From Lutimonas halocynthiae (GTDB lineage: Bacteria; Bacteroidota; Bacteroidia; Flavobacteriales; Flavobacteriaceae): a DNA stretch of 64,000 bases. The notes under the pieces are model-generated. The model was given only the letters and a program-made list of their open reading frames with translations, did no database searches and was not told the origin of the DNA. Numbering within the stretch: position 1 is the first letter of the stretch; each line of letters starts with the position of its first letter. Location of the stretch: NCBI RefSeq assembly GCF_030409835.1, contig NZ_JAUFQO010000002.1, forward strand, positions 248,001-312,000, written 5' to 3'. Made by a program: the position numbers and the translations under genes. Positions 1-9,172 of this stretch are shown here, one piece after another.

Positions 1-265
1 AATCCTCAAAATAATGCTGTATCGTTTTATGCATAAAGGTCTTTTTATATTCCTCCTTGCTTACAACGGGGTAGTATTGGTGGGTCTTACCAAAGGCATT
101 ATGACTTATAAAACCTTTCTCTTCCATATTTCTAATAACCGTTGAGATGGTGTTATAATGAGGTTTAGGTTCAGGCAGCTCGGCAACTACTTCCTTTACA
201 AAAGCTTGTTTAAGTTTCCATAAAACCCTCATGATCTCTTCTTCTTTGTTGGTAAGTTTCTCCAT
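1..265 (-). CDS. BlaI/MecI/CopY-family transcriptional repressor (3' end outside window)
   Basis: Reading leftward from the ATG at 263-265 gives 88 residues that run off the window edge. The protein begins MEKLTNKEEEIMRVLWKLKQ and continues with a winged-helix pattern (VKEVVAELPEP, HYNTISTVIRNMEEKGF, THQYYPVVSKEEYKK) that is diagnostic of the BlaI/MecI/CopY family: dimeric repressors released by proteolysis (BlaI/MecI) or by metal (CopY). In Bacteroidetes these genes are usually followed by an M56 (BlaR1-like) membrane peptidase, which would lie left of this window, so the partner cannot be seen. A dyad at 304-335 is a possible autoregulatory operator. The family call is firm; the target genes are unknown. 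Confidence 0.88.
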   Translation of the reverse strand, partial: MEKLTNKEEEIMRVLWKLKQAFVKEVVAELPEPKPHYNTISTVIRNMEEKGFISHNAFGKTHQYYPVVSKEEYKKTFMHKTIQHYFED

Positions 266-303
266 ATAAAAAATATTGATGTGTCAAATATAAACTAATA
301 TTA

Positions 304-335
304 TAGTTGTATAACTAAAAAAATAGTTATTTAAC
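304..335. promoter_or_regulatory. Dyad sequences upstream of the BlaI-type gene (possible operator)
   Basis: TAGTT-GTAT-AACTA (304-317) is a perfect interrupted palindrome, and GTTA-TT-TAAC (326-335) follows directly. They lie 39-70 bases upstream of the blaI-type start codon, where an autoregulatory site is expected. Assignment to this repressor is inference. Confidence 0.4.
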
Positions 336-500
336 AAAAAATTAATAAAGTCTTGTAAGTACCTTCTGGCAGGGCGATGTGATGATAATGATGTTTGAAT
401 GCTCCTTGCCTGGTTAAGTGTGAAATAAAGTAGTATTCATACGCTTACTTTTTTACTACTCTCAAATCTATGACCTATATTAGCGAAAATTTTGTTCTGA

Positions 501-1433
501 ATGAATTATCTATTCATACTTGCTGGATTCACCCTTTTAATTATGGGTGGTAACTGGCTGTTAAAGGCAGCTGTTTCTTTGTCTCTTAGATTGAAAATTC
601 CAAAAATAGTCATCGGTATGACAGTGGTTTCTTTTGCCACATCAATGCCAGAGTTGATCGTTAGCTTGAAAGCAGCTATGCATGGGCATGCAGACATAGC
701 GCTAGGTAATGTCATTGGTTCAAATATTGCTAATTTAGGTTTTGTCTTAGCCATCGTTATTATGGTTAGTACGATTAAAGTAGAAAAAAGTTTTTATATA
801 ACAGATTGGCCAGTAATGATGTTGTCATCTGTATTGCTATATGTATTTCTGGCTTTTGACGGACAAATACAAAGGTGGGAAGGCTTTGTTATGTTCATAA
901 CACTAGTTCTCATTCTGATCTATTTATTCAAATATCAAAAAGTAGCAGTTATTGACGAAATGCCAGAGGACGATGTTGAATACCCTCTTTATAAATCGCT
1001 GTTTTTTTTAGTATTAGGAGGCGTTGGACTATGGGCAGGGTCTGGACTACTTATTAAAGGATCCGTAAACCTGGCTACTGAATTTGGTGTGAGCGAAAGG
1101 ATTATTGGGATAACCATCATTTCTATCGGGACAAGTATTCCTGAACTGGCAGCATCTTTAGTAGCGATTATGCGAAAGGAAAAGGCCATTTCTTTGGGAA
1201 ACCTATTAGGGTCAAATATGTTTAATATTTTAGCGGTTCTTGGCATTACTTCTATGGTTACGCCGATTTCAGCCAACGATCAAGGCTTGATAGATTTTGA
1301 TCTCATTTGGATGCTTGTACTGTCTCTAAGTATCTTTCCCCTGGTCTTTACACCTGGAAGGATGAGATTATCCTGGGGAGAAGGATTAATTCTCTTGGGT
1401 TCATATGTTATATTTATCAGTATGGTGGTCTAA
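501..1433 (+). CDS. Calcium/sodium antiporter (CaCA superfamily, YrbG-like)
   Basis: A 310-residue inner-membrane protein of about ten membrane segments. It has the two inverted alpha-repeats of the CaCA superfamily: SFATSMPE with GNVIGSN at residues 44-75, and SIGTSIPE with GNLLGSN at 208-239. The acidic residue in each repeat binds Ca2+/Na+ in family members. A short acidic loop (EMPEDDVEYP, about 153-162) separates the halves, as in YrbG-type bacterial exchangers. Likely role is Na+-driven Ca2+ exchange across the cytoplasmic membrane. It stands alone, ends at a bidirectional terminator and faces the convergent glutamine synthetase gene. The length is normal for the family. Confidence 0.93.
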   Translation: MNYLFILAGFTLLIMGGNWLLKAAVSLSLRLKIPKIVIGMTVVSFATSMPELIVSLKAAMHGHADIALGNVIGSNIANLGFVLAIVIMVSTIKVEKSFYITDWPVMMLSSVLLYVFLAFDGQIQRWEGFVMFITLVLILIYLFKYQKVAVIDEMPEDDVEYPLYKSLFFLVLGGVGLWAGSGLLIKGSVNLATEFGVSERIIGITIISIGTSIPELAASLVAIMRKEKAISLGNLLGSNMFNILAVLGITSMVTPISANDQGLIDFDLIWMLVLSLSIFPLVFTPGRMRLSWGEGLILLGSYVIFISMVV

Positions 1434-1440
1434 AAAAAAA

Positions 1441-1461
1441 TGCCCTCTTAAAAAGAAGGCA
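1441..1461. terminator. Bidirectional intrinsic terminator between antiporter and glnA
   Basis: TGCCCTCTT (1441-1449) pairs with AAGAAGGCA (1453-1461) with one internal mismatch. An A-run lies on the left and a short T-run on the right, so it can serve both converging genes. Confidence 0.75.
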
Positions 1462-1490
1462 TTTCATATAAATCAATAAATTTTTATCAA

Positions 1491-2501
1491 TTATAATTTA
1501 GCAGATTTAACCGTTTGGATAATTCTACCGGCAATCTTATAAGGATCACCATTTGAAGCTGGTCTACGGTCTTCTAACCAACCTTTCCAACCGTTCTCAA
1601 CAGTAATAATAGGAATACGAATTGAAGCTCCTCTATCAGATACACCATAACTGAAGTCAGAAACATGAGCTGTTTCGTGCAATCCAGTTAATCTTTCATC
1701 ATTAAATGCTCCATATACGCCAATGTGCTCAGAAGTTACAGGCCTGAAAGCTTCACAAATTTTCTCATAAATTTCTTTAGAACCACATGTTCTTAAAGTA
1801 GTGTTAGAGAAGTTTGCATGCATACCAGAACCGTTCCAGTCACCTTTTACTGGTTTAGGGTGCAATTCAATATAGTAACCGTAACTTTCAGTTAGTCTGT
1901 TTAATAAGTAACGCGCAATCCAGATCTCATCTCCGGCTTTTTTAGCTCCTTGTGCAAAAAGTTGAAATTCCCATTGTCCAGGTGCAACTTCTTGATTGAT
2001 TCCTTCGAAGTTAAGTCCTGCAGCGATACAAAGATCAGCATGTTCCTCAACAAATTCTCTACCCCAAGTATATCTACCACCAACTGAGCAGTAATATTTT
2101 CCTTGTGGGCCAGGGAATCCACCTCTTGGGAATCCAAGTGGAAGATCAGTTTCAATATCCATTAAGAAATACTCTTGTTCGAATCCAAACCAGAAATCAT
2201 TATCATCATCGTCAATCTTTGCTCTTGCATTTGAAGGATGTGGTTTACCATCTGCCGTCAAAACTTCTGACATGATTAACCATCCATTATCTCTAACAGG
2301 ATCAGGATAAATAGCAACAGGTTTTAGTAAGCAATCTGAAGATCCACCTACAGCCTGTTCAGTAGACGATCCATCAAAAGACCATACTTTACAATCCTCT
2401 AATTTACCGCTAAAATCTTCTTCGACTTTAGTCTTACTTCTCAACTCCTGAGTAGGTTGGTGTCCGTCTAACCAAATGTACTCTAATTTCGCTTTGCTCA
2501 T
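1491..2501 (-). CDS. glnA: Glutamine synthetase, type II (eukaryotic-like GSII)
   Basis: A 336-residue protein that matches the short GSII family in length and motif order: FDGSSTEQA (42-50), FGFEQEYF (105-112), NQEVAPGQWEFQ (169-180), GSGMHANFS (224-232), HETAHVSDFSYGVSDRG, then RPASNGDPY near the C-terminus. These carry the metal-binding Glu and His residues and the ATP/glutamate site. It makes glutamine from glutamate, ammonia and ATP in the cytosol. It is transcribed divergently from a type III enzyme at 2673, with only 171 bases between the start codons. No adenylylation loop typical of GSI is present, so control is probably transcriptional or allosteric. Confidence 0.95.
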   Translation of the reverse strand: MSKAKLEYIWLDGHQPTQELRSKTKVEEDFSGKLEDCKVWSFDGSSTEQAVGGSSDCLLKPVAIYPDPVRDNGWLIMSEVLTADGKPHPSNARAKIDDDDNDFWFGFEQEYFLMDIETDLPLGFPRGGFPGPQGKYYCSVGGRYTWGREFVEEHADLCIAAGLNFEGINQEVAPGQWEFQLFAQGAKKAGDEIWIARYLLNRLTESYGYYIELHPKPVKGDWNGSGMHANFSNTTLRTCGSKEIYEKICEAFRPVTSEHIGVYGAFNDERLTGLHETAHVSDFSYGVSDRGASIRIPIITVENGWKGWLEDRRPASNGDPYKIAGRIIQTVKSAKL

Positions 2502-2561
2502 AAATTTCTAGATTAAATAATTTGATGACAAATATAAATATAAATGCACTACATCAAAAAT

Positions 2562-2650
2562 ATTGGGGGTAAATATGTATTCATCAGTATAATTTTTATG
2601 AATACCCAATTTTTTGAGGGGTACATTTAAAAAATCAGTATTTTTACCCC
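2562..2650. promoter_or_regulatory. Two dyads in the shared control region of the glutamine synthetase genes
   Basis: Dyad 1: ATTGGG (2562-2567) with CCCAAT (2605-2610), enclosing GTATTCAT (2577-2584) with ATGAATAC (2598-2605). Dyad 2: GGGGTA (2618-2623) with TACCCC (2645-2650), enclosing complementary A/T stretches. Both fall between the two divergent starts. They could be operators for a nitrogen regulator or leader hairpins; the sequence alone does not decide. Confidence 0.45.
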
Positions 2651-2672
2651 TTGAAAATTTAATTATTAGTGT

Positions 2673-4859
2673 ATGTCAACATTCAGATCAAGAGCTTTAC
2701 AGGAGACTTTAAATAGAAAACTTATTCCAATAGTGGAATCAAAGAACCGATCTGAGTATTTTGCCAGTAATGTTTTTAATGGAGAAAGCATGCAGCAGTA
2801 CCTTACCAAAGAAGCGTTTGAAAGTGTCATGAATTCTGTAAAACACGGCTCAAACATCGATAGGAAGATTGCTGATCAGGTAGCAAATTCTATGAAGAAT
2901 TGGGCCTTGTCTAAAGGCGTTACGCATTATACACATTGGTTTCAACCTTTAACCGGTGGAACAGCTGAAAAGCACGATGCCTTTTTCGAACTTGGACAAG
3001 ATGGGAAGGCCTTAGAAAGGTTTGGTGGAAATGAATTGGTTCAACAAGAACCTGATGCATCAAGTTTTCCTAGTGGCGGTATTAGAAATACATTTGAGGC
3101 AAGAGGTTATACAGCCTGGGATCCTACCTCTCCGGCTTTTATTTATGGTACCACTTTATGTATACCAACCATCTTTGTTGCTTATACCGGAGAAGCCTTA
3201 GACAATAAAACACCTTTATTAAGGGCGCTAAATGCCATAGATAAACAGGCCACTGCAGTTGCCAGGTACTTTGACAAGAATGTATCAAAGGTGAATGCCT
3301 TTCTCGGCTGGGAGCAAGAGTATTTTTTGATTGACAAGGCCTTGGTTTTATCAAGACCTGATCTGGTTTTGACCGGGAGAACCCTCTTGGGCCAGACCTC
3401 TGCCAAAGGACAGCAATTAGATGACCATTACTTTGGGAGCATCCCGCAAAGGGTAATGAGTTTTATGATAGAACTGGAAACCGAATGTATCAAACTTGGG
3501 ATTCCTGTAAAAACAAGGCATAATGAAGTGGCTCCAAATCAGTTTGAATTGGCTCCGATTCATGAAGAGGCAAATTTAGCAGTAGATCATAATGCTTTGT
3601 TGATGGATATCATTGGCAAAATTGCATCTAAGCATCAACTGAAGGCCTTGTTGCATGAAAAACCATTTAAAGGAATAAACGGTTCCGGAAAACATAATAA
3701 TTGGTCGTTGAGCACAGATAACGGAGTGAATCTGCTCAGTCCGGGTAAAACGCCAATGAGAAACTTACAGTTTCTTACTTTCTTTATCAACACGATAAAG
3801 GCTATTTATAAATATGAGGAGTTGATGAGGGCAGAGGTTGCTTCTGCTAGTAATGATCATAGGTTAGGGTCTAATGAGGCGCCTCCAGCAATCATGTCTG
3901 TGTTTATTGGTGAACAGTTAAGCTCAGTATTAAGTGATTTGGAAAATGTTACGGATGGTAAACTTTCTCCTGAGGAAAAAACTGATTTGAAGTTGAATGT
4001 GATCGGAAAAATTCCAGAAATCCTTTTGGATAATACAGACAGAAACAGAACTTCTCCCTTTGCATTTACTGGAAATAAGTTTGAATTCAGAGCTGTTGGA
4101 TCAATGGCGAATTGCGCTAATTCAATGACATTATTAAATACCATTGTCGCAAAACAACTTAAAGACTTTAAAGATGAGGTTGATGCCTTGATCGATAATA
4201 AATCCTTTAAAAAGGATGAGGCCATTTTTAATGTGCTAAGAGAGTATATCAAAGAGTCAAAGGACGTTTTGTTTGAAGGGAATGGTTATGGAAAGGAATG
4301 GGAGAAAGAAGCTGCCAAAAGGGGTTTAAGTAATAATAAGACTACGCCAGAAGCGATTAAGGTCAAAGTGAGTAAGAAAGCTATGGATCTATATAGTGAG
4401 ATGGATGTTATGAATGAAACTGAAATCAAGGCACGATATGAGATCGAATTGGATGCTTATTCCTTAAGAGTTCAAATTGAAGGCAGGGTATTAGGTGATA
4501 TCGCTATGAACCATGTAATTCCAACGGCAGTGAATTATCAAAACATTTTGATCAAAAATGTAAGAGGGCTCAAGGAGGTGTTTGGAAAAGAATTTGAAAG
4601 TGTAGCCAAGGAGCAAATGGATTTGATTAAAAGAATTTCAGAACACATTTCAGGTATTACCAGCAAGACCAATGCTATGGTCGATGAAAGAAAAAAAGCC
4701 AATAAAACTGATGACGAAGAGAAAAAAGCTGCATTGTATTGTAAAAAGGTAAAACCATTTTTTGAAGAAATCAGATACCATTGTGATAAATTGGAGTTAA
4801 TGATAGATGATGAATTGTGGCCATTGGTAAAGTATCGTGAAATGCTTTTCACAAGATAG
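2673..4859 (+). CDS. glnN: Glutamine synthetase, type III (GSIII)
   Basis: The 728 residues and the long N-terminal domain (SRALQETLNRKL, THYTHWFQPLTGGTAEKHDAF at 84-104) are characteristic of GSIII. Catalytic-core motifs follow: GWEQEYFL (212-219), NEVAPNQFELAP (284-295), NGSGKHNNWS (336-345) and DHRLGSNEAPPA (about 392-403). The C-terminal helical region (about 580-728) is typical of the family. The reaction is the same as for GSII, but GSIII forms double-ring dodecamers with a distinct interface. It shares a control region with the divergent type II gene, which suggests the two isozymes are balanced against each other by nitrogen status (inference). Confidence 0.96.
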   Translation: MSTFRSRALQETLNRKLIPIVESKNRSEYFASNVFNGESMQQYLTKEAFESVMNSVKHGSNIDRKIADQVANSMKNWALSKGVTHYTHWFQPLTGGTAEKHDAFFELGQDGKALERFGGNELVQQEPDASSFPSGGIRNTFEARGYTAWDPTSPAFIYGTTLCIPTIFVAYTGEALDNKTPLLRALNAIDKQATAVARYFDKNVSKVNAFLGWEQEYFLIDKALVLSRPDLVLTGRTLLGQTSAKGQQLDDHYFGSIPQRVMSFMIELETECIKLGIPVKTRHNEVAPNQFELAPIHEEANLAVDHNALLMDIIGKIASKHQLKALLHEKPFKGINGSGKHNNWSLSTDNGVNLLSPGKTPMRNLQFLTFFINTIKAIYKYEELMRAEVASASNDHRLGSNEAPPAIMSVFIGEQLSSVLSDLENVTDGKLSPEEKTDLKLNVIGKIPEILLDNTDRNRTSPFAFTGNKFEFRAVGSMANCANSMTLLNTIVAKQLKDFKDEVDALIDNKSFKKDEAIFNVLREYIKESKDVLFEGNGYGKEWEKEAAKRGLSNNKTTPEAIKVKVSKKAMDLYSEMDVMNETEIKARYEIELDAYSLRVQIEGRVLGDIAMNHVIPTAVNYQNILIKNVRGLKEVFGKEFESVAKEQMDLIKRISEHISGITSKTNAMVDERKKANKTDDEEKKAALYCKKVKPFFEEIRYHCDKLELMIDDELWPLVKYREMLFTR

Positions 4860-4921
4860 GCGTATTTTCAAACTTCTTTTTTTTGACTTTTTGACACGTA
4901 ATACAAAGGTGGTATAATTAT

Positions 4922-4937
4922 TGTAACTCCCGTTACA
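4922..4937. promoter_or_regulatory. CRP/FNR-like palindrome upstream of the rhodanese gene
   Basis: TGTAAC-TCCC-GTTACA is a perfect 6+4+6 palindrome, the usual geometry of CRP/FNR-superfamily sites. A near-consensus -7 box (GACATTTG, 4958-4965) lies downstream. If transcription starts near 4971 the dyad is centred close to -41.5, the class II activator position. The regulator is not in the window. Confidence 0.45.
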
Positions 4938-4993
4938 CATAAATAGAGGAATTTTAAGACATTTGCAGAACATAAAATAAAGAAGAAAAGCAC

Positions 4994-5305
4994 ATGGGAA
5001 TATTTAATTTATTTGGAGGTAGTACAAGTGTTGCATCAATAGAGCAGTATTTGGAAAATGGAGCAGTAGTGATTGATGTAAGAACTATTGAAGAATTTGA
5101 AGAAGGGCATGTTCAAGGGTCAAAGAATATTCCTTTGAATATAATAGGAAGTCGTATAGACGAGATTAAAAACTTAAACAAACCGGTTATTACTTGTTGC
5201 AGGAGCGGTGCCAGAAGTGGATCTGCGGCTACAATTTTAAAACAACACGGTGTAGATGCAATCAACGGTGGCCCATGGGGTAGCGTTGTGAATTGCATTA
5301 AATAA
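4994..5305 (+). CDS. Small single-domain rhodanese
   Basis: A 103-residue cytosolic protein consisting of one rhodanese domain: IDVRTIEEFEEGHVQGSKNIP (first part at 27-46) and active-site loop C-R-S-G-A-R-S beginning at Cys69, preceded by a second Cys68. The six-residue loop fits sulfurtransferases that act on sulfane sulfur such as thiosulfate or persulfides. No signal peptide is visible. It is monocistronic, preceded by a CRP/FNR-like palindrome and followed by a terminator, so it may respond to redox, oxygen or NO (inference). The physiological substrate is unknown. Confidence 0.9.
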   Translation: MGIFNLFGGSTSVASIEQYLENGAVVIDVRTIEEFEEGHVQGSKNIPLNIIGSRIDEIKNLNKPVITCCRSGARSGSAATILKQHGVDAINGGPWGSVVNCIK

Positions 5306-5331
5306 GTAGTTTTAATTAAAAATAGTTAAGG

Positions 5332-5358
5332 AAGGAAGTGTGATCACTTCCTTTTTTT
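5332..5358. terminator. Bidirectional terminator, rhodanese / GSCFA
   Basis: AAGGAAGTG (5332-5340) and CACTTCCTT (5345-5353) form a perfect 9-bp stem with a TGAT loop, followed by a run of T. The stop codon of the leftward GSCFA gene lies within the hairpin. Confidence 0.85.
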
Positions 5359-6303
5359 ATGGAATTTAATTTGAGGATGCCTTAAATGAAGCTGATCTAT
5401 TTTTTCTTCAAGAGTGATGAGGAATTTTTTATGACCCTCAGAAGCCGAATCAAAGGGGCGGTGTGCCAATGACCTTTGAATTTCATCAATTTCTGCCATC
5501 AATTTTCTGGATGATTCACTAATCCATGAATTTCCAAAAAGGTCCCAGATATAATCAACTGCCGTTTCATTGGGATGGATCATGTCACTATTATAAAACC
5601 GATAATCGCGCAGGTCATCCATCATAATTTCATAAGCTGGAAAATAAAAAACGCTAGGTTCTCTCTGTAATGCATGAATAGCGGCAAGAAGTAAGGCCTT
5701 ACTTAAGGAATTTTCGATAAAACCATCTTTGAGATGTCTCACCGGGCTAAGTGTAAAAATAAAGTTTACATCTTTGTTGACCGATCTAACATCCTTTATG
5801 ATTCCTTTTAAACTGGCCAGAATTTCTTCAGATGTCAATAAACTCTTGGTGAATTTTTTTTGAGAAATCTTATGACAATTCCCTACTGTTTGACCGTTTT
5901 CATTATATGTATAGACCCATGCGGTTCCTAAAGTAATAATAACATGAGATGCTTTTTTTAAAGCGGTGTGTGCCTCTTCAATTTGCTGATTGATGGCAAT
6001 CAAGGTCTTTTCAGGGCTTGAATGATTAAATTTACTGTGATGATTCAGACTGAGCCAGGAGTCGTTATGCTTCAAAAGTGAATCTTGCGCATAATAATTT
6101 TCAGCAATACAATCTTGAACTGCTTTTTTTATGGCAAGTGGATGAAAGAGAATGCCATACGGATTGCTAAAGCTGTCAAATTTGAAATGGTCAAATTTCG
6201 ATTCCATGTGTTCAGAAAAACAAGAACCCAGTAATACAACTTTTGATTTGTGATCAATTTGCTGTGAAGCTGGTCTGCATTTTATTTCTGTTCTGAACTT
6301 CAT
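5344..6303 (-). CDS. GSCFA-domain protein
   Basis: A 319-residue protein when started at ATG 6301-6303 (MKFRTEIKCRP). The open frame extends 20 codons further upstream to 6363, but that part (MLGVECYNQNTEV) does not look conserved. The family signature GSCFSEHM is near residue 25, followed by NPYGILFHP, ITLGTAWVY and TLSPVRH. GSCFA proteins belong to the SGNH/GDSL-like hydrolase fold and are common in Bacteroidetes; the substrate is not established. There is no signal peptide. It is leftward, upstream of and in line with the rhodanese terminator, and follows alaS in the same orientation. Confidence 0.85.
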   Translation of the reverse strand: MKFRTEIKCRPASQQIDHKSKVVLLGSCFSEHMESKFDHFKFDSFSNPYGILFHPLAIKKAVQDCIAENYYAQDSLLKHNDSWLSLNHHSKFNHSSPEKTLIAINQQIEEAHTALKKASHVIITLGTAWVYTYNENGQTVGNCHKISQKKFTKSLLTSEEILASLKGIIKDVRSVNKDVNFIFTLSPVRHLKDGFIENSLSKALLLAAIHALQREPSVFYFPAYEIMMDDLRDYRFYNSDMIHPNETAVDYIWDLFGNSWISESSRKLMAEIDEIQRSLAHRPFDSASEGHKKFLITLEEKIDQLHLRHPQIKFHKKRK

Positions 6304-6436
6304 TTTTTTTCTTAATGAATTTGAAACTTCTGTATTTTGATTATAGCACTCAACCCCTAACAACTGTCCCTTTCAGGATCAATGCTAATAAATTAAACAG
6401 GCAAATAAAAGTGTTATGGCTCTAACTAAAGACATG

Positions 6437-9052
6437 TTAATTTTCTAAAAGTTTTTCAGCAGCTTCAATAGCTGGTTTTAAACCTCCTGGGTTTTTACCT
6501 CCGGCAGTAGCAAAAAATGCCTGACCACCACCACCTCCTTGGATATGCTTACCCAGTTCACGTATGATAGTCCCGGCATTCAAGCCTTTCGCTTCAACTA
6601 GGTTTTTTGAAATATAAATGGTTAGCAATGCTTTGCCATTAAGATTAGAGCCACCTATAAAAAATAAGTCATCAAGTTCATCTGCAATTTCAAAGGCAAT
6701 ACTTTTCATTGAACCAGCATCAGTATCAAGAAGTGCCCCAATAAAGTTTACACCGTTTATTTCCTTTTTATTTTTTATTAAATCGTCTTTAAAAGAAGCA
6801 GCTTTTAACTTGTTTAGTTGCTCAATTTCTTTTTTAAGCTTTATGTTTTCTTCCTGTAGAGTAACTACTGACTTTAATATATCTGTCGTGTTTTTTAGGG
6901 CAGATTTAACTTTCCCAAAAACTTCATCCTGATCAAAATAATAATCCCTGACCGTGTCTTTGGTAATGGCCTCAATTCTTCTGATTCCCGATGCTATAGC
7001 GCTTTCAGTCATGATTTTAAAGTGCCAGATATCCCCAGTGTTTTGAACATGGGTTCCACCGCAAAGTTCAGTTGACTGGCCAAACTTAATAGTTCTTACG
7101 GTGTCGCCGTATTTTTCACCAAAAAGCATAATGGCTCCTGATTTTTTAGCTTCATCTAAAGGAACTTGCCTGTTTTCGTCCAGAGCGATATTTTCCTGAA
7201 TCCTCGCATTGACAAATTGTTCAATACTCTTTAATTCTTCAGGAGTCAATTTTGAGAAATGAGAAAAATCGAATCTCAGGTTCTTATGGTTTACTGAAGA
7301 CCCTTTTTGTTCCACATGATCGCCAAGCACAGTTCTGAGAGCCTGATGTAATAAGTGAGTCGCCGTATGGTTAGACATGGTTCTAGATCGAAACTCCTGA
7401 TCAACTACTGCCTTGAACGTTTCAGTCGGATCATCTGGCAGGCTTTTAGCAAAATGAAGGATTAGATTGTTCTCTTTCTTGGTGTCAAGAATATAGATCA
7501 CATTACCATTGCTCAATTCAAGGTAGCCTTTGTCACCAACCTGGCCACCTCCTTCAGGATAAAATGGCGTCATATTAAAGACCAGCTGATACATATCTCC
7601 ATCTTTTTTTGAAGTGACTTTTCTGTATCGCGTAATCTTTACGTCGGCCTCCATATGGTCATAGCCAATAAATTCCTGGCCTTTATCTTCTAAAAGAATA
7701 TTCCAGTCATCCGTATCAACAGCAGCGGCTGCTCTTGAACGGGATTTTTGTTTGGCCATTTCTTCTTCGAATTCCACTTCGTTAAACGTCATTCCTTTTT
7801 CACGAAGAATAAGCGAAGTAAGGTCTTTTGGAAATCCATAAGTGTCATATAATTCAAAGGCTTTTTTACCCGAAATATTTTTGTCTTTAGCATTGGCAAT
7901 GATCGTGTCAAGAAGAATCAAACCTTGGTCTAAGGTCCTTAAAAACGAATGCTCTTCTTCTTTAATCACATTGTGGATGAGGTGCTTTTGAGCCTTAATT
8001 TCAGGGAAATTATGTCCCATCTGCTTTTCAAGTACTTCAGCTAATTGATAAATAAAAGGTTCCTTTTTGTTTAGAAAAGTAAAACCGTATCGAATAGCTC
8101 TTCTCAAAATTCTTCGAATCACATATCCTGCTCCGGTATTTGAAGGAAGCTGCCCGTCTGCAATAGCGAAAGCTACAGCTCGAACATGGTCAGCAATGAC
8201 ACGAATAGCCACATCCGTTTTTTCATTTTTACCATAAACATTATCAGTGATCGTTTCAATTTCTCTTATGATTGGCATAAAAACATCCGTATCATAATTT
8301 GATTGAACTTTCTGAATGACCATACAAAGTCTCTCAAAGCCCATCCCTGTATCAATATGCTTTTCAGGAAGTGCTTCAAGTATTCCGTTTGCCTTACGAT
8401 TAAATTCTATAAAAACAAGATTCCATATTTCAATCACCAAAGGATGATCCATGTTTATCAGATCCTTTCCTGGTATTTTTTGTTTTTCTTCAGCTGACCT
8501 AATATCAATATGAATTTCACTGCTTGGTCCGCAAGGGCCTTGCGCTCCCATTTCCCAGAAATTGTCTTTTTTATTTCCTTTTAAGATTCTGTCCGCTGAA
8601 ATATGCTCCAGCCAAAAATCATAAGCTTCCTGATCAAACTCAAGATGGTCGTCTTTGTCTCCTTCGAAAACAGTTATATAAATGCTGTCTTTATCGATTT
8701 TATAGACTTCAGTCAATAATTCCCAGGCCCAGGCGATAGCTTCCTTTTTAAAATAATCACCAAAACTCCAATTCCCAAGCATTTCAAACATGGTATGGTG
8801 ATAGGTGTCCATTCCAACTTCTTCAAGGTCGTTGTGTTTCCCAGATACTCTCAAACATTTTTGGGTATCTGCGATCCTTGGTTGTGTAGGTTCTTTTTGT
8901 CCTAGAAAATATTCCTTGAATGGATTCATTCCAGCGTTGACAAACATCAGACTCGGGTCGTTTTTATTCACTAATGGAGCCGATTGAACTATTTCATGCT
9001 TTTTAGAAGCAAAGAAGTCCAAAAATTGTTTTCTGATTTCTTGTGAAGTCAT
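6437..9052 (-). CDS. alaS: Alanyl-tRNA synthetase
   Basis: An 871-residue enzyme of normal length. The class II aminoacylation domain begins at residue 1 ([20 protein letters not shown], then [16 protein letters not shown]). The editing domain carries the zinc-type motif NHTATHLLH near residue 560 and CGGTH near 665. The C-terminal DHHA1 domain ends with a glycine-rich segment, [14 protein letters not shown], near 840. It charges tRNA-Ala and removes mischarged Ser or Gly. It is divergent from the M23 peptidase gene at 9173. TAnnTTTG-like boxes occur on both strands in the 120-bp gap (for example 9150-9157 on the minus strand). Confidence 0.98.
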   Translation of the reverse strand: MTSQEIRKQFLDFFASKKHEIVQSAPLVNKNDPSLMFVNAGMNPFKEYFLGQKEPTQPRIADTQKCLRVSGKHNDLEEVGMDTYHHTMFEMLGNWSFGDYFKKEAIAWAWELLTEVYKIDKDSIYITVFEGDKDDHLEFDQEAYDFWLEHISADRILKGNKKDNFWEMGAQGPCGPSSEIHIDIRSAEEKQKIPGKDLINMDHPLVIEIWNLVFIEFNRKANGILEALPEKHIDTGMGFERLCMVIQKVQSNYDTDVFMPIIREIETITDNVYGKNEKTDVAIRVIADHVRAVAFAIADGQLPSNTGAGYVIRRILRRAIRYGFTFLNKKEPFIYQLAEVLEKQMGHNFPEIKAQKHLIHNVIKEEEHSFLRTLDQGLILLDTIIANAKDKNISGKKAFELYDTYGFPKDLTSLILREKGMTFNEVEFEEEMAKQKSRSRAAAAVDTDDWNILLEDKGQEFIGYDHMEADVKITRYRKVTSKKDGDMYQLVFNMTPFYPEGGGQVGDKGYLELSNGNVIYILDTKKENNLILHFAKSLPDDPTETFKAVVDQEFRSRTMSNHTATHLLHQALRTVLGDHVEQKGSSVNHKNLRFDFSHFSKLTPEELKSIEQFVNARIQENIALDENRQVPLDEAKKSGAIMLFGEKYGDTVRTIKFGQSTELCGGTHVQNTGDIWHFKIMTESAIASGIRRIEAITKDTVRDYYFDQDEVFGKVKSALKNTTDILKSVVTLQEENIKLKKEIEQLNKLKAASFKDDLIKNKKEINGVNFIGALLDTDAGSMKSIAFEIADELDDLFFIGGSNLNGKALLTIYISKNLVEAKGLNAGTIIRELGKHIQGGGGGQAFFATAGGKNPGGLKPAIEAAEKLLEN

Positions 9053-9172
9053 AAAATATTATTAAAAGCCCTATCTTTGGGTTAACTCAGAGATAAAAAA
9101 AAATTGTAAATTTGTTTTTTATGCAGCTGATCTAGGCTTAGTTTAGTTGCAAAAATAGTATAATTATACATT

